From JAZSNL01 sp045536365 (GTDB lineage: Bacteria; Bacillota_I; Bacilli_A; ML615J-28; CAG-313), in NCBI GenBank assembly GCA_045536365.1, contig JAZSNL010000027.1:1-64000 (forward strand): a DNA stretch of 64,000 bases, given 5' to 3'. The notes beneath the pieces are model-generated. The model was not told where the DNA came from. It did not search any database and saw only the letters and a list, made by a program, of their open reading frames with translations. Below are positions 27,129 to 35,825 of this stretch, piece after piece. The position numbers were made by a program, and so were the translations under genes. Position 1 is the stretch's first letter, and each line of letters starts with the position of its first letter.

Positions 27129-28211
27129 TTAATTTTGATATACTCCTACAACTTTTAATTTATCACAGAAAATACTTAACGCTTTGAGCATATTTTTTCC
27201 TTCATTATTATTAATATTTCCTTCTATTTCAACATAAAAATAATAATTCCATATTAATTCTTTCATTGGTCTACTTCTTAAACTACGCATATTAAAACCA
27301 TAAGAACCAATAATATTTAATGTTTTTGCAAGAGCACCAGCTTCATTCTTAACTGTATATACTAATATACATTGTTGTGAAGAATTGTTACTTATTGGAT
27401 TATGAAGTACTCTACAAAAAGCTCCAAATCTTGTAGTATTTATATTACTTACATTAATATTACTTTTTATAATTTCTAAATCATAAATTTCAGCTGTCTC
27501 ACTTGATGCAATAGCAGCAACACTTTCATCATCTAATTCAGCTACAAGTTTTGCAGCAACCGCTGTATTAGGTGCTTCTTCAACTTCTAATTTATATTCA
27601 TTAATAAAATCAATACATTGATCTAATGCTTGCTTATGACTATAAACTTTTTTAATTTTTTCAATTGAAGTCCCTTTTTTACCAATTAAATTATGAGTTA
27701 CTTCTAATTCATATACTTGATTAACATATAATGAACCAGAAAACATTAAGTCCATTACTAGTCCTACTTCACCCGCATAACTATTTTCAAGTGGTAATAC
27801 ACATACATCACATTCACCTTGTTCACAAGCTTTATAAGCATCGTTAAAACTTAAATATGAAACATATTCTGCATTAGGAAACATTCTTCTTGCTGCAATA
27901 TACGCAAAAGCTCCTTGAACACCACTATATGCTACTTTTAAACCTTTTAATAAACTAGCTTGATATCTTTTAGAAATATCCATTGTATTTTGAAGAAAAT
28001 TAACATAATATTCTTTAATGTCTTCATCTTTAATAAACTCAATATTTTTATTAATTACTTCTTGTTCTCTTGTAGAATCATAAATAGGTAAAGCATGTTC
28101 TTTTTTATAATTAGCTACTTCATTAGCTGCCTTCATTCTTTCTTCAAATAGTCTTGCCATTTCTTTATCTATTTCATTTATTCTTTTTCTTATATCTTTT
28201 AAATCTGACAT
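27129..28211 (-). CDS. pheA: Bifunctional chorismate mutase / prephenate dehydratase
   Basis: About 360 residues. Residues 1-85 are an AroQ-type chorismate mutase (DIRKRINEIDKEMARLFEERM and a YYVNFLQ segment). Residues about 95-270 are the prephenate dehydratase domain, beginning VAYSGVQGAFAYIAA and carrying the ALPLEN-like VLPLENSYAGEV and the catalytic NTTRFGAF (Thr-Arg-Phe). Residues about 280-355 are an ACT domain (TVKNEAGALAKTLN and SRPMKELIWNYYFYVE), the usual site of phenylalanine feedback inhibition. The ATG at 28211 is used because AAGGAGA lies at the end of the preceding gene; the longer start at 28232 would overlap it. It makes phenylpyruvate for phenylalanine. Confidence 0.94.
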   Translation of the reverse strand: MSDLKDIRKRINEIDKEMARLFEERMKAANEVANYKKEHALPIYDSTREQEVINKNIEFIKDEDIKEYYVNFLQNTMDISKRYQASLLKGLKVAYSGVQGAFAYIAARRMFPNAEYVSYLSFNDAYKACEQGECDVCVLPLENSYAGEVGLVMDLMFSGSLYVNQVYELEVTHNLIGKKGTSIEKIKKVYSHKQALDQCIDFINEYKLEVEEAPNTAVAAKLVAELDDESVAAIASSETAEIYDLEIIKSNINVSNINTTRFGAFCRVLHNPISNNSSQQCILVYTVKNEAGALAKTLNIIGSYGFNMRSLRSRPMKELIWNYYFYVEIEGNINNNEGKNMLKALSIFCDKLKVVGVYQN

Positions 28212-28212
28212 A

Positions 28213-29403
28213 TTATTTCTCCTTATAATCATCTATAAGTTTTTTAAACGCCGGTAATGCTCTTTTAATCATATCTAAAGAAACACAATATGATATTCTT
28301 ACATATCCACTACAGCCAAATGAATCACTTGGTACTAATAACAACTCATAATCTCTTGCGTGTAATGAAAAGTTGATTGAATCATCTGATAATGCTTTAA
28401 CAAATAAATAAAAAGCACCATCTGGTTTTACAACTTCATATCCATATTCAGTTAATTTATTATATAATAAATCCCTATTTTCTTTATATTGATTTATATC
28501 ACTTGTATATCCTAAACAATGAGGAATCATATATTGAAATAATGTTGGTGCACATACAAATCCAAGAGATCTTCCAGATCCTAAAATAGATTTATATATA
28601 TAATCTTTATTATTACATTTATTATTTACTAATATATATCCTATTCTTTCTCCTGGTAATGATAAAGATTTAGAGAATGAATAACAAATAATTGAATTAT
28701 CATAATAATTTGTAATAAAAGGAACATTTATATCATCATATACTAATTCACGATATGGTTCATCTGATATTAGATATATATTATGGTTATATTCTTTTTG
28801 TTTTTTTTCTAATATAAAACATAATTTTTTTATTATTTCTTCATTATATACAACACCTGTTGGATTATTAGGTGAATTAATAATAATACATTTTGTATTA
28901 TTATTAATACTTCTTTCTAACATATCAAAATCAGGAGTGAATGAAGGTTTTATCGAATTAACTACTTTAACAATTCCATCAGCATTTTCAATAAAAACTT
29001 TATATTCAGGAAAATAAGGAGCTATGATAATAACTTCTTCTGAAGGTTTAATTAAAGCTTTCAAAGAAATAGTTAATGATGCTGCAGCACCCACACTCAT
29101 ATATATATATTTATAATCTAAATCAGTATTATATTTTTTATTTAAATATTCAACTATTGATCTTTTAACATCATCATCTCCACTTGCAGAAGAATATCCA
29201 TGAAGTTTTGTTGGATCAGTATTTTTTATTAAATCAATTAAAGTTTCATTTACTATCGAAGGAGATGGAATACTAGGATTACCTAAACTAAAATCAAAAA
29301 CATTATCTTCACCAATTTCTTTTTTTCTCTTTTTACCATATTCATATAGTTCTCTTATTGCACTGCCTTGTGCCCCTAAAGAATACATTTTTGAGTTATA
29401 CAT
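28213..29403 (-). CDS. Class I/II pyridoxal-phosphate aminotransferase
   Basis: About 396 residues of the aspartate/aromatic aminotransferase fold. FSLGNPSIPSP, the HGYSSASGDDDVKRSI block, INSPNNPTGVVY, ISDEPYREL and the pyridoxal-lysine motif CYSFSKSLSLPGERIGY are all present, followed by a C-terminal RISYCV with the substrate-carboxylate Arg. As first gene of an operon that makes phenylpyruvate and hydroxyphenylpyruvate, it is best explained as the aromatic aminotransferase that finishes phenylalanine and tyrosine, though aspartate specificity cannot be excluded. The ATG at 29403 follows AAAGGAGAT and the strong promoter; upstream in-frame codons overlap that promoter and are unlikely to be translated. 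Confidence 0.88.
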   Translation of the reverse strand: MYNSKMYSLGAQGSAIRELYEYGKKRKKEIGEDNVFDFSLGNPSIPSPSIVNETLIDLIKNTDPTKLHGYSSASGDDDVKRSIVEYLNKKYNTDLDYKYIYMSVGAAASLTISLKALIKPSEEVIIIAPYFPEYKVFIENADGIVKVVNSIKPSFTPDFDMLERSINNNTKCIIINSPNNPTGVVYNEEIIKKLCFILEKKQKEYNHNIYLISDEPYRELVYDDINVPFITNYYDNSIICYSFSKSLSLPGERIGYILVNNKCNNKDYIYKSILGSGRSLGFVCAPTLFQYMIPHCLGYTSDINQYKENRDLLYNKLTEYGYEVVKPDGAFYLFVKALSDDSINFSLHARDYELLLVPSDSFGCSGYVRISYCVSLDMIKRALPAFKKLIDDYKEK

Positions 29404-29434
29404 ATATATCTCCTTTCTACTATTATAATATTTT

Positions 29435-29463
29435 ATTATACTGCAATTTCTATTTTTTTTCAA
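29435..29463 (-). promoter_or_regulatory. sigma-A promoter of the aromatic operon
   Basis: Minus strand TTGAAA (29458-29463), 17 bases, TATAAT (29435-29440). The leader before the first ATG is only about 25 bases, too short for a T-box or attenuator. Confidence 0.8.
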
Positions 29464-29474
29464 TCATATCGCAT

Positions 29475-29503
29475 AAAAAAACACCCATGACAATCCACGG
29501 GTG
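29475..29503 (-). terminator. terminator of the VWA-phosphatase-kinase operon
   Basis: In the minus-strand RNA CACCCGUG pairs with CAUGGGUG (one G-U) across a 6-base loop, followed by seven Us. It ends the operon that finishes at 29513. Confidence 0.85.
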
Positions 29504-29512
29504 ATATTTTTT

Positions 29513-31657
29513 TTATTCATCTACTACATATCCATATTCTAATTCATAATACACACCAATATTTTTCTTAATGTCAATTCTTAATATATCATCTGAATAT
29601 CTTCCTTTACGATAAACATCTGAATATATTTTTCTTGTTTGACTTGGTGTATAACTTAATTTAGTTTTAGTTATAATTCTATTTATTGCGTAAGATAATG
29701 AAAATTCTTTTTGAATACCTACTTTTTCATTAGCAGCGCTAATATCGACTAATGAATACATAATAGGTTGTGAAATTGTAGGATCAGGTAATGCTACATT
29801 ATATTGTGGGTCTTTACTTAATCGACCACTCTTTAAGTCTCTTAAATAACAATTGAATAATTTTAACCATTCTGAAGCATCTAATCTCTTATTAGGTCCA
29901 AAATTCTTACCTGTTTTATGAGCTACTTCAATGAAAGCTTTTTTAATATATCCTGGTAAATGTGACCATGCAATCTTAGAAACATTTTGATTTATATTAG
30001 CATTTGTTTGTTGTTCATTTAATGTATAAGGGAAATTACCTTGTTTTGCACGATTAAGTTCATTTGTAGCTTGGTTATCCGCAACACATAGATAAGGATT
30101 ATTTCCTTTTAAAAGAATCTTAAACAATAATACAAATAAAGAATAATATTCATTGCCAAAAGTTCGATAGTATTGTGATACATCGCCTGATAATTCAGGG
30201 GCTGTATAACCTGGTGATGTTTTAGTTGCTGGAAATTTATCTATTTGATAACTATCACAGTCAACGAAATATACTTTAGAAAAATCTTGATTTTTAATCA
30301 TTAGATTTTCCATTTTTATATCACCAACAATAATATTTCTTTTATGTAAATATACAAAAGTTTCTAAAATTGAAACAATCATTTGAACTAATTGTACTTT
30401 TGTTAAATTATATATACCAAAACCAGTATCTGGTCTTATTTGACTTATATAATGATTAACTTCTTTACCTATTGCTGATGGCATTGTAAATCCTACAAAA
30501 ATATTAATAGAGTTATAAACAGCATCTTTAGGCCAAACAATTAATGAATTATTAATCGGATGAGATGTCATAAATTCTATTTTATTTTTTCTATTTCTTG
30601 AAAGATTTATTGTAGAAGATGTATTAAACAATATTTTAACTACAATATTAGGATCATCGGTAGCATAAACATAACCTTCACCACCTCGTCCTAATTCTTT
30701 TCTTAATACTATTTTAGCTTTTCTTCCTGTATAAACAACGCTTCCTTCTTGTAATGGAGCAGCATCAATTCTTACATCAGTTGGTAAAGATACTTTTTTA
30801 CCTCCATAATAAGGGTATATTTCATTACTAGGAACATCATTTTCTTCTTTTTCTTCTTCTACAGTTTTTTTCTTTACGATATCTTCTTCTTTATCTAAAG
30901 AACATAGTAAACCATTACCAAATTGTTTAATTGTCCATAATTGTTCATCTTCAAAATAATAATCTAATTGATTAGAACGAAGTTTTGTTGAACCTACTTC
31001 AGCAATGAATTGAATTTTATCTGATTCAAACAACAATGATTTATCAATAACATAACTAAATTCTTGATTGTTTTTCTTTACCGCATCAATTCTTGAATCT
31101 TCTTCAGTATATAAACATGATAAATATCCTGTTATTGTTGTTTTGTAAAAGACAACTTTTAATTTATCTACTGGAAATGTTGTTTTAATTCTAAATGTTA
31201 TTAATTCTTTAGGTGGTTCATATTTGTAAATAAAACATTTACCTGAAGAATCAATTGTACAAGCTTCAATATCATTTACATGATTATCTTCATAATCGAA
31301 TTTTTTAAATGTATATCCTTCATTATCATTACATGTAATTAATAAAGTTGCTTTTTTAGATTTAATATTTGCAAAAGCTTTAATATAAGTTGTAGGTATA
31401 ACTGTTATTTTACCTGTTTTAGGATCTGTTTTTAATAATCCAGAAGATAATAATTTAGTAGTTACTAATCTATTTTGTGCCAAAGCACGATATGCAGTTT
31501 CATTTAATACTATTATTCCTTTAGGTAAATTAGCTGATACTAACGCATCGCAAATTAAACTTGCAGAAGGACTAGTAAAACAGCTTTCAGAAAGAAAGAT
31601 TCTACCAAATCTTTGAAAATATGTTGATATATTTTGAACTGCGACTTTTGTATTCAT
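29513..31657 (-). CDS. TerY-P-type protein kinase
   Basis: 714 residues. The kinase domain spans about 315-620: glycine loop ELGRGGEGYVY (321-331), VVKIL with Lys341, catalytic loop NIIVGDIKMEN with Asp446 (VGD in place of HRD), metal-binding VDCDSYQ (Asp466/Asp468, replacing DFG) and GYTAPEL (APE 486-488). The DCDSYQ form and non-RD loop are as in kinases of the TerY-P triad. Residues 1-250 hold an unrecognised N-terminal region of mixed alpha/beta character, and the C-terminal 90 residues are also unassigned. No membrane segment is present. It is the last gene of an operon with a PP2C phosphatase, four VWA proteins and a giant leucine-rich protein; its targets are unknown, with the VWA and LRR proteins as the obvious candidates. 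Confidence 0.85.
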   Translation of the reverse strand: MNTKVAVQNISTYFQRFGRIFLSESCFTSPSASLICDALVSANLPKGIIVLNETAYRALAQNRLVTTKLLSSGLLKTDPKTGKITVIPTTYIKAFANIKSKKATLLITCNDNEGYTFKKFDYEDNHVNDIEACTIDSSGKCFIYKYEPPKELITFRIKTTFPVDKLKVVFYKTTITGYLSCLYTEEDSRIDAVKKNNQEFSYVIDKSLLFESDKIQFIAEVGSTKLRSNQLDYYFEDEQLWTIKQFGNGLLCSLDKEEDIVKKKTVEEEKEENDVPSNEIYPYYGGKKVSLPTDVRIDAAPLQEGSVVYTGRKAKIVLRKELGRGGEGYVYATDDPNIVVKILFNTSSTINLSRNRKNKIEFMTSHPINNSLIVWPKDAVYNSINIFVGFTMPSAIGKEVNHYISQIRPDTGFGIYNLTKVQLVQMIVSILETFVYLHKRNIIVGDIKMENLMIKNQDFSKVYFVDCDSYQIDKFPATKTSPGYTAPELSGDVSQYYRTFGNEYYSLFVLLFKILLKGNNPYLCVADNQATNELNRAKQGNFPYTLNEQQTNANINQNVSKIAWSHLPGYIKKAFIEVAHKTGKNFGPNKRLDASEWLKLFNCYLRDLKSGRLSKDPQYNVALPDPTISQPIMYSLVDISAANEKVGIQKEFSLSYAINRIITKTKLSYTPSQTRKIYSDVYRKGRYSDDILRIDIKKNIGVYYELEYGYVVDE

Positions 31658-31682
31658 TATTATCCTCTCCTTATATTTTTAA

Positions 31683-32933
31683 TTATGCTCTTTTAATATT
31701 ATTTTCTTCATCCCAATATAATTTTTCATCAATATCACAGAAGAACATTAAATGAACATCTTCTATTTCATAAATATTATATAAATATATTCCTTCTTTA
31801 GAAATAGCAATCATTAATGTCTTATAATCATCATATAGTTCTTCATAATCTAAATCTTCATATTCACAGATTTCCTTAAATTTAGAAAGAATAAGTTTTG
31901 CTTCTTCTTCTGTTAATAGTGGAATATCTCCATCATATACAATTTCTTCTTGTACTTCTTCATTTTCAGGTGTTTCAATTTCTTCTTGTTCTTCAACTTG
32001 AGGTTCAATTACTGGACGAGGATATTCTTTTATCACACGTTCATTAATTACACAGTCTTCTTTTACTAAGATAGAAACACCGCAGTCATCTCTACTAGGT
32101 GACATTTCTACTAATCTAGGTAGATAATCTTCAGATAATATTTTTTGTGCGTCTTCGAAATTTTCTGAACTGATAATTCTTTCAAATAATTTTGTTACGC
32201 CTGCGTATCTTTTATGGAAATTATCTCCTACTCTTTCGAAGAAAGCATCACATCCATCTGTTGTTAAAATAACACCATTAATTTTAATTTTATCTGTTTT
32301 TCTTATTTGAAATGCACTATGACAATAATTGATTTCATCTTTTCTCGCAAATGAATATATATTACTTGGATAATATGTTCCATTTACTTCGCCTTCTTTT
32401 TTTTCTTCTAAAACAATTTTTAATTTGTCATCAACTACAGCACCTACAACACCATCACCAATCAAACCGATTAAATATTTATCATTTTTCTCAACAAAGA
32501 ATAATAATGTTGCGTTCATAGCACCTAAATAAAAACCATCTATGTTATTTTTTTCTTCAAATTTTTGATATTTTTCAAGATTTTCTTGTTTATAACTTTC
32601 AAAAACTTCAGGATGATCTTTGACATATTCAAGTTGTGCATTAACAATTGTATCAACTATTGTTTTACGATATTTAATTTGTTCTTCAACAACATTTAAA
32701 TCATATGCATATAATTCATCAAAATGTTCAGTAAATAACTGACCAATAACTTTTGTTGTTATATCTGAACCTATATGAGAATATTTAGAAGAACCACATC
32801 CATCTGATAAAACTGCTACTGAAACACCATTATTTTGAACACATAGAGCTTTATCTTGACAAGGAATATCTCCTTTAATATGAGATTTTCCTCGAAGTTC
32901 TCCATAACACATTTTATATTTATAGTTTTCCAT
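31683..32933 (-). CDS. PP2C-family serine/threonine phosphatase, TerY-P type
   Basis: About 416 residues. The N-terminal 290 residues are a PP2C_2-type domain: SHIKGDIPCQDKAL, the metal-binding VLSDGCGSSKYSHIGSD, LIGDGVVGAV, LTTDGCDAFF and MSPSRDDCGVSIL supply the Asp ligands. A linker of about 30 residues, mostly Glu with Pro and Val, leads to a C-terminal domain of about 85 residues that is acidic, aromatic and unassigned. It would reverse the kinase encoded next. The ATG at 32933 lies two bases past the stop of the last VWA gene with no separate ribosome binding site, so translation is probably coupled. The TTG at 32951 would overlap the VWA gene and is rejected. Confidence 0.85.
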   Translation of the reverse strand: MENYKYKMCYGELRGKSHIKGDIPCQDKALCVQNNGVSVAVLSDGCGSSKYSHIGSDITTKVIGQLFTEHFDELYAYDLNVVEEQIKYRKTIVDTIVNAQLEYVKDHPEVFESYKQENLEKYQKFEEKNNIDGFYLGAMNATLLFFVEKNDKYLIGLIGDGVVGAVVDDKLKIVLEEKKEGEVNGTYYPSNIYSFARKDEINYCHSAFQIRKTDKIKINGVILTTDGCDAFFERVGDNFHKRYAGVTKLFERIISSENFEDAQKILSEDYLPRLVEMSPSRDDCGVSILVKEDCVINERVIKEYPRPVIEPQVEEQEEIETPENEEVQEEIVYDGDIPLLTEEEAKLILSKFKEICEYEDLDYEELYDDYKTLMIAISKEGIYLYNIYEIEDVHLMFFCDIDEKLYWDEENNIKRA

Positions 32934-32935
32934 AA

Positions 32936-33637
32936 TTAAATTTCTGACCAACTATCAATTTCTGTTGTATCTAATTTAACTTTTTCCCCAACTTTTGATT
33001 GTGATACAACTTCTACACTCTTACCTAACCATTCAAAGAATTCTTCAAATTTTAAATCTTTTAAATGTCTTGCTTTAGGAATAGGAGAAAAACCATTTAA
33101 TACATCCATTATTTGATGGAATTTTTCTTCATTATCATCAGAACCTACCGCAATTGGCCATAAAACTAATCTCTTTTCTTCGATTAGTTTTTTTGTTCTT
33201 GCTTGAACTTCTGGTAACTTTTCTTTATCCCCAGGTTTACCATCTGTAATAATAACAAGCCATGGTTGATAATATTCAATACCATTTAATTTATAAGCTT
33301 GTTTTCTTTCTTCTAATAAATCTAAGCATTTTTCTACACCATGAGCTAAAGCGGTTCCACCTTCAGCAGTTAGTTTTGGAGCTTTTCTATCAACTACAGT
33401 AGAAAAATCTTCTACAACACTAACTTCACTATTAAAGCTTATAACTGCTACTTCACAAGAAGCTTGAGCTTGTTCACTATTATTAAGTGATTCATATAAA
33501 GCTACAACACCACGATTTAATTGAGTTATTGCATCATCTTTAGCCATTGAACCACTAGTATCTAAACAAAGACAAACAGGTAAACGTGCACTTGTATTAA
33601 ACTTTAAATCGTCATCACCTAAATATCTATTTTCCAT
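32936..33637 (-). CDS. VWA domain protein, TerY-like (copy 4)
   Basis: About 233 residues, almost all one von Willebrand factor A domain. The metal-ion-dependent adhesion site is complete: DTSGSM (Asp26, Ser28, Ser30), the threonine in GGTALAHG and the aspartate in ITDGKPGD. It shares with its three neighbours an N-terminal LGDDDL.xNT..R.PVC block and a C-terminal FFEWLGKSVEVVSQSKVGE tail. There is no signal peptide or membrane helix, so it acts inside the cell, unlike adhesin VWAs. TerY-type VWA proteins are thought to work with a kinase and a PP2C phosphatase. The start at 33637 follows AGGTGAT, of which the GTG at 33646 is part. It lies 2 bases before the PP2C gene. Confidence 0.87.
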   Translation of the reverse strand: MENRYLGDDDLKFNTSARLPVCLCLDTSGSMAKDDAITQLNRGVVALYESLNNSEQAQASCEVAVISFNSEVSVVEDFSTVVDRKAPKLTAEGGTALAHGVEKCLDLLEERKQAYKLNGIEYYQPWLVIITDGKPGDKEKLPEVQARTKKLIEEKRLVLWPIAVGSDDNEEKFHQIMDVLNGFSPIPKARHLKDLKFEEFFEWLGKSVEVVSQSKVGEKVKLDTTEIDSWSEI

Positions 33638-33649
33638 ACTTATCACCTA

Positions 33650-34315
33650 TTAGATTTCTTCCCATCCTGATGTAGGAGCAATTAAAATCTTTTCACCAAC
33701 TTTAGATTGAGATACAATTTCAACACTCTTACTTAACCATTCAAAGAATTCTTCAAAACAGAAACCTTTTAAATGTTTTGCTCCACGGCGTGAAAAATCA
33801 TTTAAAACATTCATATCAACACCACTACCAATACCTACTGAGAAAACAACTAATTTTTTACCTGCTTCCATTTCTTTCATTCTTTCTTGAACTACTTTTA
33901 ATGAGTTACGATTATTAGGTTCTCCATCAGACATAATAACAATCCAAGGTTGATAATATTCAACACCTGCTTGTTTATAATCTTGTTTTCTATCTTCTAA
34001 TAATTTTAACGCAAGTTCAACACCTTCAGTCATATCAGTACCACCTGATGCTGATAAGCGAAGTGGTTCTTTACGATCAACTGTAGAGAAATCTTCTAAA
34101 CATTTTGCACCTGTACTAAAAGTAACAACTGCAATTTCACATGATAATGAAGCTTGTTCACTTCCTCTTACCGCATCATAGAATTTATTAACACCCTCTT
34201 CAAGTTCTTTAATACAATCATACATACTTCCACTTACGTCTAAACATAGACATACTGGAATTCTCGCCGCTGTGTTATATACTAAATCGTCATCGCCTAA
34301 ATATTTATTATTCAT
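33650..34315 (-). CDS. VWA domain protein, TerY-like (copy 3)
   Basis: 221 residues, the shortest of the four. The metal site is complete: DVSGSM (Asp26, Ser28, Ser30), SASGGTDMTEGV and MSDGEPNN. The N-terminal NNKYLGDDDLVYNTAARIP and the C-terminal FFEWLSKSVEIVSQSKVGEK are nearly identical to copies 2 and 4, which points to tandem duplication. A cytoplasmic protein with no other domain. It is 12 bases upstream of copy 4 and 23 bases downstream of copy 2, each with its own ribosome binding site. Function as in TerY-type metal-dependent scaffolds; ligand unknown. Confidence 0.87.
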   Translation of the reverse strand: MNNKYLGDDDLVYNTAARIPVCLCLDVSGSMYDCIKELEEGVNKFYDAVRGSEQASLSCEIAVVTFSTGAKCLEDFSTVDRKEPLRLSASGGTDMTEGVELALKLLEDRKQDYKQAGVEYYQPWIVIMSDGEPNNRNSLKVVQERMKEMEAGKKLVVFSVGIGSGVDMNVLNDFSRRGAKHLKGFCFEEFFEWLSKSVEIVSQSKVGEKILIAPTSGWEEI

Positions 34316-34338
34316 TTTCTATTTCTCCTTTTCCTTTT

Positions 34339-35121
34339 TTATATTTCTCCCCAGTCATTGACTGTAGTCATATCTAATCTTACTGTTTCTCCAACTTGAG
34401 ATTGTGATACAGTAGAAACACTCTTACTTAACCATTCAAAGAATTGTTCAATTTTATCTGTTTTAATTGAAATAGGTTTTCTCTTGCTTGAGAACCCCGC
34501 AAGCGCACTCTTATCTGCATCTTCTGTCAACGCAAGAGGGAAAACAACTAATTTCTTATTAGCTTCTAATTCTTTACATCTATTTTGAATAGCTTGAATA
34601 TTTTCAGAAGAATCTGGTTCACCATCAGTAAATAATACTAACCATGGTTGATAATATTCAATACCATTATTTTGATAATCTTTCTTTCTTGCTTCTAAAG
34701 TGTCTAATGCTTTTTCAACACCCGCAACCATATTAGTATTATTACCAATATTAAGTTGTTCTACTGTCATTGGATTTTTTCTATCAATACCAGAAAAATC
34801 TTCTTGTAATTGTGCAAAGTCACTAAATGTTACAATCGCAATTTCACATGAAAGACTAGCCATTTCATCATTTCTAATAACATCATAAAACTTATTAATT
34901 CCATCTACCATGTCATCAAGTAATGTTCTACCACCTTCAACAATTCGCCATTCTCTTCCGTCACGGAATTCTGTTCTTCCTGTATCAACACAATTAGAAG
35001 TATCAAAAATTCTTAACATTGAACTAGATACATCCACACAAAAACATACAGGTATTCTTGCGGCAGTATTATATATTAAAGCATCATCGCCTATATTTTT
35101 ATTATTTTTATTAAATTCCAT
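34339..35121 (-). CDS. VWA domain protein, TerY-like (copy 2)
   Basis: 260 residues, longer than the other copies because of a roughly 25-residue charged insert (DTGRTEFRDGREWRIVEGG) just after the first metal-site loop. The site itself is kept: DVSSSM (Asp30, Ser32, Ser34), NNTNMVAGV and FTDGEPDS. The shared ARIPVCFCVD N-terminus and FFEWLSKSVSTVSQSQVGE C-terminus mark it as a paralogue of copies 3 and 4. The insert lies where VWA proteins contact ligands, so it may bind a different partner. Cytoplasmic. It is 12 bases downstream of the degenerate copy 1. Confidence 0.86.
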   Translation of the reverse strand: MEFNKNNKNIGDDALIYNTAARIPVCFCVDVSSSMLRIFDTSNCVDTGRTEFRDGREWRIVEGGRTLLDDMVDGINKFYDVIRNDEMASLSCEIAIVTFSDFAQLQEDFSGIDRKNPMTVEQLNIGNNTNMVAGVEKALDTLEARKKDYQNNGIEYYQPWLVLFTDGEPDSSENIQAIQNRCKELEANKKLVVFPLALTEDADKSALAGFSSKRKPISIKTDKIEQFFEWLSKSVSTVSQSQVGETVRLDMTTVNDWGEI

Positions 35122-35133
35122 ATTTTTCTCCTT

Positions 35134-35814
35134 TTAAATATCCGACCATTCAGCTAATTCAGAATAATCTAATTCCACATTTTCAACAGAATGAAAATTA
35201 TATATATTCTTCTCAAGCCAAATAAAGAAATCACTTATTTTTTCTTTTCCTATAACAATAGGATTATTTACATCAGATAATGATTTTAACTCATCTTTTT
35301 GATTATTCAAATCATCACCTAAATATACAGTAACTATATGTAATTGATTATGTTCTTCTGCTGAATTAATTTTTTCTCTTCCACCATTGAAAGAAACGCC
35401 TTTCAAATTCCCCCCTGAAATAATAACCATCCATGCAGTAGAATATTCTATTCCATTTTCATTATATAAAGACTTACGTTGTTCTAATTCTTCATATCCT
35501 TTTAAGATACTCAAATCTAAATTCTTTAATCCTTCATATTGAAGATTAATCTTTTCATCTTCTTCAACTGTTGTAAATCTTCTAATTACTTTTCCATCAG
35601 ATGAACTGACAATACATAATTCAACCGAATCTCTTAATTTAGAACTATTATTAATATTATTTAAAAATGAATTAATTTCGCTTTCTAATTCTTTTTCTTT
35701 AGGAAAAGAACCATCATTTTTTAAATCCTCACTAATATCTAAACAAATACATACCGGTATTCTTGATGAAGTATTAAAAATCAAATCTTCATCATACACA
35801 TTATTTAATCCCAT
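35134..35814 (-). CDS. VWA-like protein with degenerate metal site (copy 1)
   Basis: 226 residues. The framework matches its three downstream paralogues: NVYDEDLIFNTSSRIPVCICLD at the start, YNENGIEYSTAWMVII in the middle, and a FFIWLEKNIYNFHSVENVELD tail. The metal site is lost: DISEDL replaces DxSxS, the threonine loop reads KNLDLSILK, and the last aspartate motif is ISGGN instead of TDG. It probably cannot bind the metal and may be a structural or antagonist partner. It is the first VWA gene after the giant leucine-rich protein, 11 bases downstream of it, with an AGGAGG site. Divergence is much greater than between the other copies, so it is either older or under relaxed constraint. Confidence 0.78.
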   Translation of the reverse strand: MGLNNVYDEDLIFNTSSRIPVCICLDISEDLKNDGSFPKEKELESEINSFLNNINNSSKLRDSVELCIVSSSDGKVIRRFTTVEEDEKINLQYEGLKNLDLSILKGYEELEQRKSLYNENGIEYSTAWMVIISGGNLKGVSFNGGREKINSAEEHNQLHIVTVYLGDDLNNQKDELKSLSDVNNPIVIGKEKISDFFIWLEKNIYNFHSVENVELDYSELAEWSDI

Positions 35815-35825
35815 AAAAACCTCCT

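Noticed and set aside
29404..29463. T-box or tryptophan/tyrosine attenuator before the aromatic operon
   Set aside because: The leader between the -10 and the first ATG is only about 30 bases.
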